This document shows positions 1 to 8,006 of a stretch of DNA of 64,000 nucleotides, piece after piece. Below the pieces are notes generated by a model. It saw only the letters and a program-made list of their open reading frames with translations, was not told the origin of the DNA and did not search any database. A program made the position numbers and the translations under genes. The first letter of the stretch is position 1, and every line of letters starts with the position of its first letter. The stretch is from assembly GCF_001514195.1 (NCBI RefSeq), contig NZ_KQ948735.1, forward strand, positions 421,388 to 485,387, read 5' to 3'. The stretch comes from Streptomyces griseorubiginosus (GTDB lineage Bacteria > Actinomycetota > Actinomycetes > Streptomycetales > Streptomycetaceae).

Positions 1-2
1 CG

Positions 3-593
3 GTGCTGGGGAAGGTTCCCGGGGCCGGGACGGTGGGCCGGGTGGCCGGCGGGGCCCTGGACCGGGTCGGGGCGGTGTCCCCGCGCGGCCGGCGGTACGC
101 CGTGTACGCCGGCGCCGGAGTGCTCGGTGTCGCGGGCATCGTGGAATGGCCGATCGCGGTCACCGGGGCGGCGGTGGCCTGGCTGACACAGCCGAGGCCG
201 GGGGAGGGGGACGCCAGCGCCGGACCGTCGGGGGACGCGAGCGCCGCGCCATCGGGGGACACGAGGGCCGCGCCTTCGGGGGACGCCAGCGCCGAGCCTC
301 CGGGGGATACGAGCGCCGAGCCTTCTGGGGACGCGAGCGCCGAGCCTTCGGGGAATACGAGCGCCGCGCCTTCGGGCGACACGGGCGCCGCGCCTTCGGG
401 GGACGCCGCGGGCGGGCCCACGCCGAAGGTGCTGGCCGCCTCGCACGGATCGCCTGGAGCGGCGACCGCCGCCGCTGCGGCCACCTCCTCGTCGCCCTCC
501 GGCAAGCTCCCCCCGCACGAGAGCCCGTCGGTGCCGCCGGGGCAGGGCGGTCCTGGGGGGTCCACCACGGGACGTAACCGGTCCGGCCACTGA
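3..593 (+). CDS. Uncharacterised membrane-associated protein with repeat tail (5' end may lie outside the window)
   Basis: No function is recognised. The first reading-frame codon that can start is the GTG at position 3, so the true start may be upstream and the gene is probably partial. Residues 1-65 hold an Arg-rich stretch and one hydrophobic segment (around residues 35-62, with VEWPIAVTGAAVAW). The rest is a low-complexity Pro/Ser/Asp/Ala tail built from eight-residue repeats, then a Ser/Pro-rich end. Only 9 bases separate its stop from the start of the large P-type ATPase, so the two are probably co-transcribed and this could be an accessory membrane protein of that pump; that role is inference from position only. 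Confidence 0.65.
   Translation: MLGKVPGAGTVGRVAGGALDRVGAVSPRGRRYAVYAGAGVLGVAGIVEWPIAVTGAAVAWLTQPRPGEGDASAGPSGDASAAPSGDTRAAPSGDASAEPPGDTSAEPSGDASAEPSGNTSAAPSGDTGAAPSGDAAGGPTPKVLAASHGSPGAATAAAAATSSSPSGKLPPHESPSVPPGQGGPGGSTTGRNRSGH
207..398 (+). repeat. In-frame 24-bp minisatellite
   Basis: Eight consecutive 24-bp units encode GDASAGPS-like octapeptides (GDASAAPS, GDTRAAPS, GDASAEPP and so on), followed by a degenerate ninth. Unit length is a multiple of three, so copy-number change would not break the reading frame. Confidence 0.9.
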
Positions 594-602
594 GAGCGAG
601 CG

Positions 603-3600
603 ATGAACCAAGCACTCCTCACCCGCCCCAAGACCACCGCCGCGAACCTCCTCCTGGCCGGCCCCCGGCTGCTCGCCCGCGCCACGCCCCCCGCGATCGG
701 CGCCGCCGCCGGAGCCGCGGCCGGAACGGCCCGCGCCGGCGTACGCACCGCCGACTTCGCGGCCCGCGCCGCCAGAGCGGCTCGCGCGGCCCTCCCGGGA
801 GCGCCCCAGGACTGGCGAGCGGGCCCCCGCGTCCACGTGCCCTTGCGCACGCAGGAGACGGACGAACGGGCGGACCAGGGGCAGGAACACCGCGCCCGCC
901 GCCTCGCCGCCGCTCTCGCCGAGCACCCCGACATCGTGCTGGCCTACTGGGACCGAGGTCTCGGGCGGCTGGTCGTCACCGCCGCCGAGGGGGTCGCCAC
1001 CGACCGGGTCGTCGCACGGGTGGCCGCACTCGCCGAGCGACACGGACTCACGGCGGCCGGCGCACAGGACGTCGAGGAACTCGCCCACCCCGGCGACCCC
1101 GGCTCGGTACGGACCGCCGCCCTCGCGCTCGGCGCCGACGCCGTCGGGGTGGTCGCCGCGGTCACCGGGTCCGCGCTGCGGCTGCCCGCCTCGCCGCGGC
1201 CGCTGACCGCCGGAGTGATGCTGCTGCGCGAGAACCCCCGCTTCAGGGGCTGGCTGCGAGGCCGGCTCGGCGCCGCACGGACCGACGTGGCGCTCGCCGT
1301 CGTCAACGCCGCCGTGCACGGCGCCGGCCAGAGCCCCACCTCCCTGCTGCTCGACGGCACCCTGCGCGCCTGCCAGTTGGCGGAGGCGATCGTGCGGACG
1401 GCCGCCTTCGAAGCCGTCCACGACGACCTGTGCGTCCCCGAACGGGACAGCGTGCCCGGGGACCCGGCCCTGCGCCCACCGCCGCTGCCCTCACCCGCCC
1501 AGGAGTACGCGGGCCACGCCTCCGCGGGCAGCCTCGCCGGCGCTGTCGCCGCGCTGCTCGTCAAGCACGACGTGACCGAGGCCGCGGAGGCCGTCCTCGC
1601 CGGCTCCCCCAAGGCCGCCCGCTACGGCCCCGCCGCCTACCACGCCGTCCTGAGCGCCGCCCTGTCCCGCTCCGGCGTCCTGGTGCGCGACCCGGACCGG
1701 CTGCGCCTGCTGGAGACCGTCGGCACCGTCCTGCTGCACCCGAGCGCCCTGCGCACCCCGGGCGCGGGCGCCGACCCCTGGGCCGAGCCCGTACTGGACG
1801 CGGCCCGCCGCGCCGGACTCCGGGTCGTCGTCCTGGACGACCCGGCCCTCGCAGACTTCACCGGCCTCGCCGACCAAGTCGTGTCCGCGGAAAGGCCGTT
1901 GAGGGAGGTCGTCGACCGACTCCGCGACGAGAGCGAGGACGGGGCCGGCGTCCTCACCGTCGCCCGCCCGCAGGACGCCGACGTCGTCGCCGGACTCCTC
2001 CGCGGCGACATCGCCGTCTCCCTCACCGACGGCGGCTGCGCGGTCGCCTGGGGCGCCGACGTCCTCGCCCCGCGCGGACTCCCCGACGTCTGGCGGCTGT
2101 TGACCGCCGTCCCCGCCGCCCGCGCGGTCGGCCGCCGCTCCCAGACCCTGGCCCGGTCCGGCGCCGCCCTGTCCGGACTCCTCGTCGCCGTCGGCGAGTC
2201 GGGCCGCGGCGGCCGCCGTACGGCACTCCCCGGCCTCCGGCACGCGCCCGTCGACGCCGCCGCGGCCGCCGCCCTGCTCAGCGGCGCCCGTGCCGCCCTG
2301 CGCGTCGCGGCCGCCGGCCTGCCCCACCCGCGACCCAGGGTGGCCTGGCACGCCCTGCACCCGGACGACGTACGCGACCGTCTGGAGCGGGACGCGCCCC
2401 CGGAGCCCACGCTCGTCGAACAGACCACCGGACGGGTGCGCGCCGGCGCCGAGACCGTCGTACGACTGCCCGTGCTGGCACCCGCCAGGTGGTCGGCGCA
2501 GCTCGCCAGGGCCGTGCGCGGGGAGCTCGACGACCCGCTCACCCCCGTCCTGGCGGTCGGTTCGGCCGCCTCCGCGATCCTCGGCTCCGCGATGGACGCC
2601 CTGCTGGTGGTCGGCGCCCTCGACCTGAACGCGCTCGTCGGCGGGCTCCAGCGGCTGCGCGCCGAGCGGGCCCTGTCCGGGCTGCTCGCCCAGCAGCAGC
2701 AGAAGGCCCGGGTGGCTGAGCCGGACCACGACGAGGAACCGCACGTGGTCGACGCCGCCCGGCTCAGCCCCGGTGACGTCGTCGAGCTCACCCTGGACGA
2801 CGTCGTGCCCGCCGACGCCCGCCTGTTGTGGGAGGACGGCCTGGAGGTCGACGAGTCCGCGCTCACCGGCGAGTCCCTCCCCGTGAACAAGCACACCGAC
2901 CCGAGCCCGCGCGCCCCGGTCGCCGAACGGCACTGCATGGTCTTCGAAGGCACGACCGTGGTCGCCGGACGGGCCCGCGCGGTCGTCGTGGACACCGGCG
3001 AACGCACCGAGGCCGCCCGTGCCGTGGCGCTCGCCGCCCGCACCCCGGCCGCCGGCGGAGTCCAGGCCCGGCTCCAGGAACTCACCCGCAAGGCCCTGCC
3101 GTTGACGATGGCCGGCGGCGCCGCCGTCACCGGCCTCGCCCTGCTGCGCGGCACACCCCTGCGGCAGGCCGTCAGCGGGGGAGTGGCGGTCGCGGTGGCC
3201 GCCGTACCGGAAGGGCTGCCGCTGGTCGCCACGGTCGCCCAGCTCGCGGCCGCTCGCCGGCTCAGCGCGCACGGCATCCTGGTCCGCGCCCCGCGCACCC
3301 TGGAGGCGCTGGGCCGCATGGACACCATCTGCTTCGACAAGACCGGCACCCTCACCGAGAACCGGCTGCGCCTGGTCCGGGTCACCGATCCGGACGGCAC
3401 CGCCCGCACCCCCGGCGAACCCGGCGCCGACGGCCCGCTGCGCGTCGCCGCCCGCGCCTGCCCCCAGCTCGACGGCGACCCCGGGCAACGCCCGGCCCAC
3501 GCCACCGACGAGGCCGTCCTGGACGCGGCCGCCCCCGACGAGCACTGGACCCAGCTGGAGGGCCTCCCCTTCGAGGCCGCCCGCGGCTACGCGGCCGCCG

Positions 3601-4880
3601 TCGGACACTCCGGCGACGACACCCCGGTCCTGGTGGTCAAGGGCGCCCCGGAGACCGTCCTGCCGGCCTGCGCCGGCCTCCCCGCCGACGCCGAGGACCG
3701 TGCCCACTCCCTCGCCGCCGACGGACTGCGCGTCCTGGCGGTCGCCCGCCGTACGGTCGACGGGGACACGCAGGCCGTGCTCGAAGAGCCCCTGCGGAAC
3801 CTGGAGTTCGTGGGCCTGCTGGGCCTCGCCGACGTTCCCCGGGAGACCTCGCCCGCGCTGGTGCACGGGCTGCGCGAGGCCGGCGTACGGCCGGTCGTGC
3901 TGACCGGCGACCACCCGCGGACCGCCCACGCCATCGCCACCGACCTCGGCTGGCCCGAGGACGCCACCGTCGTCACCGGGGACGAACTCGCCGCCGCCGA
4001 CCGCTCCGCGCGCTCCCGGATGCTGCGCGACGCCGATGTGGTGGCCCGGGTCGCGCCCGAGCAGAAACTCCAGGTCGTCGAGGCCCTCCGGGACGCCGGC
4101 CGGGTCGTCGGCATGGTCGGCGACGGCGCCAACGACGCGGCCGCCATCCGCGCCGCCGACATCGGCGTCGGCATCAACGCCCGCGGCTCGGCCGCCGCCC
4201 GCAACGCCGCCGACCTCGTCCTCACCGGCGACGACCTCTCCGTCCTCATCGAGGCCGTCCGCGAGGGGCACGCCCTGTGGCACAGCGTCGCCGACGCCAT
4301 CGCCATCCTCATCGGCGGCAACGCGGGCGAGGTGGGCTTCGGCATCCTCGGCACCCTCCTCTCCGGCGCCGCGCCCCTGTCCACCCGCCAGATGCTCCTG
4401 GTGAACCTCTTCACCGACCTGTTCCCGGCGATGGCGGTCGCGGTGACGCCCACGGAGCGGCCCACCGACTCCGGCGACGACCCGTCGGTCGACACGGTCC
4501 TGGGCCCCGCCCTGACCCGCCAGATCCGCGCCCGGGCCCTCACCACCTGCCTCGGCGCCACGGTCGCCTGGCTCATCGGCCGCTTCACCCCGGGCACGGC
4601 CCGCCGCTCGACCACGATGGCCCTGTGCGCGGTGGTCGGCACGCAGTTGGCCCAGACGTGGGCGGACAGGAAGGAGAGTCCTCTGGTCCGGGTGACGACC
4701 CTGGGCTCGGCGGCGGTGTTGTTCGCGGTGGTGGAGACCCCGGGCGTGAGCAGCCTCTTCGGCTGCACACCGCTGGGGCCGGTGGCGTGGGCGGGGGTGG
4801 GGGCGGCGATCGGACTGGCGGTGGCGGGCCAGAGGTTCGTGCCGGCGGTGGAGCGAACGGTACGAGATCGGTTGGGGTGA
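603..4880 (+). CDS. Large cation-translocating P-type ATPase (CtpI/PEGL-type)
   Basis: A P-type ATPase of 1425 residues, far longer than usual bacterial pumps (about 700-900); actinobacterial CtpI-like proteins share this extended N-terminus. The first ~600 residues are a poorly conserved Ala/Arg-rich region. The core shows the actuator motif LTGES (around residue 755), VPEGLP in a membrane helix (around 870, the PEGL signature of P2-type Ca/Na/Mg pumps), the phosphorylation site DKTGTLTE with Asp912, and the hinge motif MVGDGANDAAA (around 1170), then several C-terminal membrane helices. It should couple ATP hydrolysis to cation export across the plasma membrane; the ion cannot be told from sequence alone because no CPC-type metal site is seen. 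It follows the repeat-tailed gene by 9 bases, probably in one operon. Confidence 0.88.
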   Translation: MNQALLTRPKTTAANLLLAGPRLLARATPPAIGAAAGAAAGTARAGVRTADFAARAARAARAALPGAPQDWRAGPRVHVPLRTQETDERADQGQEHRARRLAAALAEHPDIVLAYWDRGLGRLVVTAAEGVATDRVVARVAALAERHGLTAAGAQDVEELAHPGDPGSVRTAALALGADAVGVVAAVTGSALRLPASPRPLTAGVMLLRENPRFRGWLRGRLGAARTDVALAVVNAAVHGAGQSPTSLLLDGTLRACQLAEAIVRTAAFEAVHDDLCVPERDSVPGDPALRPPPLPSPAQEYAGHASAGSLAGAVAALLVKHDVTEAAEAVLAGSPKAARYGPAAYHAVLSAALSRSGVLVRDPDRLRLLETVGTVLLHPSALRTPGAGADPWAEPVLDAARRAGLRVVVLDDPALADFTGLADQVVSAERPLREVVDRLRDESEDGAGVLTVARPQDADVVAGLLRGDIAVSLTDGGCAVAWGADVLAPRGLPDVWRLLTAVPAARAVGRRSQTLARSGAALSGLLVAVGESGRGGRRTALPGLRHAPVDAAAAAALLSGARAALRVAAAGLPHPRPRVAWHALHPDDVRDRLERDAPPEPTLVEQTTGRVRAGAETVVRLPVLAPARWSAQLARAVRGELDDPLTPVLAVGSAASAILGSAMDALLVVGALDLNALVGGLQRLRAERALSGLLAQQQQKARVAEPDHDEEPHVVDAARLSPGDVVELTLDDVVPADARLLWEDGLEVDESALTGESLPVNKHTDPSPRAPVAERHCMVFEGTTVVAGRARAVVVDTGERTEAARAVALAARTPAAGGVQARLQELTRKALPLTMAGGAAVTGLALLRGTPLRQAVSGGVAVAVAAVPEGLPLVATVAQLAAARRLSAHGILVRAPRTLEALGRMDTICFDKTGTLTENRLRLVRVTDPDGTARTPGEPGADGPLRVAARACPQLDGDPGQRPAHATDEAVLDAAAPDEHWTQLEGLPFEAARGYAAAVGHSGDDTPVLVVKGAPETVLPACAGLPADAEDRAHSLAADGLRVLAVARRTVDGDTQAVLEEPLRNLEFVGLLGLADVPRETSPALVHGLREAGVRPVVLTGDHPRTAHAIATDLGWPEDATVVTGDELAAADRSARSRMLRDADVVARVAPEQKLQVVEALRDAGRVVGMVGDGANDAAAIRAADIGVGINARGSAAARNAADLVLTGDDLSVLIEAVREGHALWHSVADAIAILIGGNAGEVGFGILGTLLSGAAPLSTRQMLLVNLFTDLFPAMAVAVTPTERPTDSGDDPSVDTVLGPALTRQIRARALTTCLGATVAWLIGRFTPGTARRSTTMALCAVVGTQLAQTWADRKESPLVRVTTLGSAAVLFAVVETPGVSSLFGCTPLGPVAWAGVGAAIGLAVAGQRFVPAVERTVRDRLG

Positions 4881-4891
4881 TGAGACCTACC

Positions 4892-4920
4892 CAGGGGCGC
4901 GGGGAACTGCGCGACCAGCC
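4892..4920 (+). repeat. Dispersed GGGGCGCGGGG-type intergenic repeat, copy A
   Basis: A 29-bp copy of an element (core GGGGCGCGGGGAACTGCGCG, then ACCAGCC) that recurs at 7681, 7922, 9888 (variant) and 41058. It lies between the convergent ATPase and MFS genes. GCGC..GCGC and GGGGC..GCCCC complementarity would let it fold. Confidence 0.85.
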
Positions 4921-4943
4921 CCCACTGACCCGCACCCGCAGAA

Positions 4944-6398
4944 CTACGCGCTGACCCCCGCTGCTTCGCGCACCTCCGCAGACTCCAACCGCTCAGCCGC
5001 ACGCTCAGCAGAACGCCGGGCCCACGGCCCAGTGGTCACCGCGCCGAGCACCAGCACGGCAAGCCCACAGGCCGCCAGAATCCACCACCCCGGCACCGCA
5101 GCGGACACGAACTTCTCCTTGTACGACGAGGAGCTCAACCCGGACGCCAGCACCGCCCCGATCACCGCCACCCCGAGCGTCTGCCCGAGCTGACGGCTGG
5201 TGGAGGCGACGGCCGCCGCAACCCCCGCCTGGGCGCGCGGCATCCCCGACACCGCCGTGTTCGTGATCGGCGCGTTGACGAACCCGAACCCGATCCCGAA
5301 CACCACGTACCCGAGCAGCAGCGTCACGTCGGACGTCTCCGCGTCGAAGGCCGCGAAGAGGACCCCGCTCGCCGTCATGGCGAACCCCGCGACCAGCAAC
5401 GGCAACCGCGGCCCGCGCGAACCCACCAGCCGTCCGGCCAGCGGCGCGCACAGGAACATCGGTACCGCCATCGGCAGCATCCACAGGCCGGCGTGCAGCG
5501 CGTCCAGGCCCCGGACGTTCTGGAGGTACAGCGTCGAGAGGAACAGGAACCCGCCGAGACCCGCGAACGCGCTGATCGCGATCACGGTCGCCCCGCTGAA
5601 CGGCGCGGACCGGAAGAACCGCAGGTCGATGAGGGGTTCGTCGCGCCGGGGCTCGTACCAGAGGAGTCCCGCCAGCGCTACGGCGGCCACCGCGACGAAG
5701 GGCAGCACCGAGCCGAGGGCGGAGGTCGGGGCCTCGATGATCGCGTACGTCAGCGAGCCGAACAGGGCGATGACGAGGACCTGTCCGACCGGGTCGGGCC
5801 GGCGGGCCCTGGGTGCCCGGGACTCGGGGACGTACCGCAGGGTGAGCAGCAGCGCGGCGATTCCGACGGGCAGGTTGACCCAGAAGATCGAGCGCCAGCC
5901 GACCGCGTCCACGAGCACGCCGCCGACCAGCGGACCCGCGGCCATGGAGATGCCGACGACCGCGCCCCACACCCCGATGGCCCGGGCCCGCTCGCGCGGG
6001 TCCGTGAAGGTGTTGGTGATGATCGACATGGCGACCGGGTTGAGCATCGAGCCGCCGACCGCCTGCACCATGCGGAAGGCGATCAGCGCGTCCAGGTTCG
6101 GTGCGGCGGAGCACAGCGCGGAGCCGATCGTGAAGACGACCAGACCGGCCATGAAGACCCGCTTGCGGCCGATCCGGTCGGCGGTGGAGCCGGCCAGCAT
6201 CAGCAGGGAGGCGAGGACGAGGGTGTACGCGTCGATCGTCCACTGGAGGCCCGCCGTGCTCGCGTCCAGGCCGCGCTGGAGGGCGGGCAGGGCGACGTTG
6301 AGGGCCGTGGTGTCGAGGCTCACGATCAGGAGGCTCATGCAGCAGATCGCGAGCACCAGCATGCGTCGGCGAGGGCTGAGCTCGGGCATGGGGGTCAT
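4944..6398 (-). CDS. MFS drug exporter, DHA2 (14-TM) type
   Basis: A 484-residue major facilitator protein of the EmrB/QacA type, a proton-coupled exporter of lipophilic drugs or secondary metabolites in the cytoplasmic membrane. After a short basic N-terminus comes the first helix with DTTALNVALPAL, then motif A GSTADRIGRKRVFMAG between helices 2 and 3, and a motif C-like GGVLVDAVGWRSIFWVN in helix 5 and the following loop; the length fits 14 helices. The start ATG gives a usual DHA2 N-terminus. It is divergent from dusB, with a 113-bp spacer whose MFS-proximal part is unusually A+T-rich (CTAACTAATGG), a likely promoter or operator. No regulator gene is adjacent, so the substrate and inducer are unknown. 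Confidence 0.88.
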   Translation of the reverse strand: MTPMPELSPRRRMLVLAICCMSLLIVSLDTTALNVALPALQRGLDASTAGLQWTIDAYTLVLASLLMLAGSTADRIGRKRVFMAGLVVFTIGSALCSAAPNLDALIAFRMVQAVGGSMLNPVAMSIITNTFTDPRERARAIGVWGAVVGISMAAGPLVGGVLVDAVGWRSIFWVNLPVGIAALLLTLRYVPESRAPRARRPDPVGQVLVIALFGSLTYAIIEAPTSALGSVLPFVAVAAVALAGLLWYEPRRDEPLIDLRFFRSAPFSGATVIAISAFAGLGGFLFLSTLYLQNVRGLDALHAGLWMLPMAVPMFLCAPLAGRLVGSRGPRLPLLVAGFAMTASGVLFAAFDAETSDVTLLLGYVVFGIGFGFVNAPITNTAVSGMPRAQAGVAAAVASTSRQLGQTLGVAVIGAVLASGLSSSSYKEKFVSAAVPGWWILAACGLAVLVLGAVTTGPWARRSAERAAERLESAEVREAAGVSA

Positions 6399-6452
6399 CG
6401 TACGCCGATTTCGATAGTGCGTCTAACTAATGGTCGGTACATGATCGATGCA

Positions 6453-6504
6453 CGGGTACCCCGGGGCGTGCGTGACAACGGGTACCCCGGGGCGTGCGTG
6501 ACAA
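6453..6504 (+). repeat. Perfect 26-bp tandem duplication upstream of dusB
   Basis: Two adjacent identical 26-bp units (6453-6478 and 6479-6504, each beginning CGGGTACCCCGGGG and ending TGACAA) abut the dusB start region. The second copy runs into GACAATGGGGGA just before the ATG. Confidence 0.9.
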
Positions 6505-6511
6505 TGGGGGA

Positions 6512-7654
6512 ATGTCCACGACCGTCCCGCCGCTCCAGATCGGCCCGCACACCGTCCAGCCGCCCGTCGTCCTCGCCCCGATGGCCGGGATCACCAACGC
6601 GCCCTTCCGCACGCTGTGCAGAGAGTTCAGCGGTGGCAAGGGCCTGTTCGTGAGCGAGATGATCACGACCCGGGCGCTGGTCGAGCGCAACGATAAGACC
6701 ATGCAGCTGATCCACTTCGAGGAGAGCGAGAAGCCTCGCTCGATCCAGCTGTACGGCGTCGACCCCGTGACCGTCGGCAAGGCCGTCCGCATGATCGTGG
6801 AGGAGGACCTCGCCGATCACATCGACCTGAACTTCGGGTGTCCGGTGCCGAAGGTGACGCGCAAGGGCGGGGGTTCGGCGCTGCCGTTCAAGCGGCCTCT
6901 GCTGCGGGCGATCCTGCGCGAGGCGGTGAGCGGGGCGGGGGACCTGCCGGTCACGATGAAGATGCGCAAGGGGATCGACGACGATCACATCACGTACCTG
7001 GACGCGGGGCGGATCGCGGTCGAGGAGGGTGTGACGGCGATCGCGCTGCACGGGCGTACGGCGGCGCAGCACTACGGCGGCACCGCGGACTGGGACGCGA
7101 TCGCGCGGCTCAAGGAGCATGTGCCGGAGATCCCCGTGCTCGGGAACGGGGACATCTGGTCGGCGGCGGACGCGTTGCGGATGGTCCGGGAGACCGGGTG
7201 CGACGGGGTCGTCGTGGGGCGGGGGTGTCTGGGGCGGCCTTGGCTGTTCGCCGACCTCGTGGCGGCGTTCGAGGGGCGGACCGATTTCCGTCGTCCCGCG
7301 CTGCGGGAGGTCGCGGACGTGATGGTCCGGCACGCGGCCCTGCTCGGGGAGTGGATCGGGGACGAGGCGCGGGGTGTCATCGACTTCCGCAAGCACGTGG
7401 CCTGGTACCTGAAGGGGTTCGCGGTCGGGTCGGAGATGCGGAAGCGGCTGGCGATCACGTCGTCGTTGGCGGAACTCCGTTCCGGGCTCGATGAGTTGGA
7501 TCTGGATCAGGCGTGGCCGGTGGGGGCGGACGGGCCTCGGGGGCGGACGTCGGGGAACAACCGGGTTGTGCTGCCGGACGGGTGGCTGAAGGATCCGTAC
7601 GACTGTGCGGCGGGGGTTGGAGAGGACGCGGAACTGGACACGTCGGGGGGTTGA
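6512..7654 (+). CDS. dusB: tRNA-dihydrouridine synthase DusB
   Basis: A 380-residue TIM-barrel flavoprotein that reduces uridines in the tRNA D-loop using FMN and NADPH. The N-terminal PVVLAPMAGITNAPFR, the catalytic segment DLNFGCPVPKVTRKGGG (Cys is the general acid), the TVKMRKG-equivalent (VTMKMRKG), ALHGRTAAQHYGG and the phosphate-binding NGDIWSAADA ... GCDGVVVGRGCLGRPWLF are all present, matching bacterial DusB at about its usual length. I chose ATG 6512, with GGGGGA just before it; GTG 6494 is an in-frame alternative adding six residues. The gene is divergent from the MFS exporter and convergent with the sulfatase gene. Housekeeping role, no sign of transfer. Confidence 0.95.
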   Translation: MSTTVPPLQIGPHTVQPPVVLAPMAGITNAPFRTLCREFSGGKGLFVSEMITTRALVERNDKTMQLIHFEESEKPRSIQLYGVDPVTVGKAVRMIVEEDLADHIDLNFGCPVPKVTRKGGGSALPFKRPLLRAILREAVSGAGDLPVTMKMRKGIDDDHITYLDAGRIAVEEGVTAIALHGRTAAQHYGGTADWDAIARLKEHVPEIPVLGNGDIWSAADALRMVRETGCDGVVVGRGCLGRPWLFADLVAAFEGRTDFRRPALREVADVMVRHAALLGEWIGDEARGVIDFRKHVAWYLKGFAVGSEMRKRLAITSSLAELRSGLDELDLDQAWPVGADGPRGRTSGNNRVVLPDGWLKDPYDCAAGVGEDAELDTSGG

Positions 7655-7680
7655 GTGCGGCGTGGTGGGGGCGGGCGTTT

Positions 7681-7703
7681 TTGCGCAGTTCCCCGCGCCC
7701 CTG
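7681..7703 (-). repeat. Dispersed GGGGCGCGGGG-type repeat, copy B (inverted)
   Basis: Reverse-strand copy of the core element, preceded by a run of five T. Together with copy C 220 bp away in the opposite orientation it makes a long-range inverted repeat filling the 352-bp space between convergent dusB and the sulfatase gene; I see no gene in that space. Confidence 0.85.
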
Positions 7704-7921
7704 GAGGCCTGCGGCGGCCCGCGCGGCTTCGGTGGGGGCGTGTGTAGCGCGTTCCGTCCGGTGGATGGGTCGGTGCCGGGATGGGGGGTATCCGTCCTCG
7801 GTCCGGCGGCTCGGTCCCTCGGTCAGTTCTCGGTTCCGGACGCCGGCCGCTGCGGGCGGACACCCCCCACCCCGTCCCCTGCGCGCCGTCAGCGTCTGCA
7901 CGAGCGTCCACATGACCCACC

Positions 7922-7950
7922 CAGGGGCGCGGGGAACTGCGCGACCAGCC
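7922..7950 (+). repeat. Dispersed GGGGCGCGGGG-type repeat, copy C
   Basis: Identical over 29 bp to copy A, including the ACCAGCC end, and again placed between two convergent gene ends. Confidence 0.85.
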
Positions 7951-8006
7951 GCAACGGACCCGCACTCGCCGAACAACCGAGCCCGGCACCCCCGTAGGCA
8001 CCCTCC

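Noticed and set aside
1491..4283. Long minus-strand frame opposite the P-type ATPase
   Set aside because: Gly/Arg/Val-rich shadow of the pump gene with no domain; the pump has all catalytic motifs.
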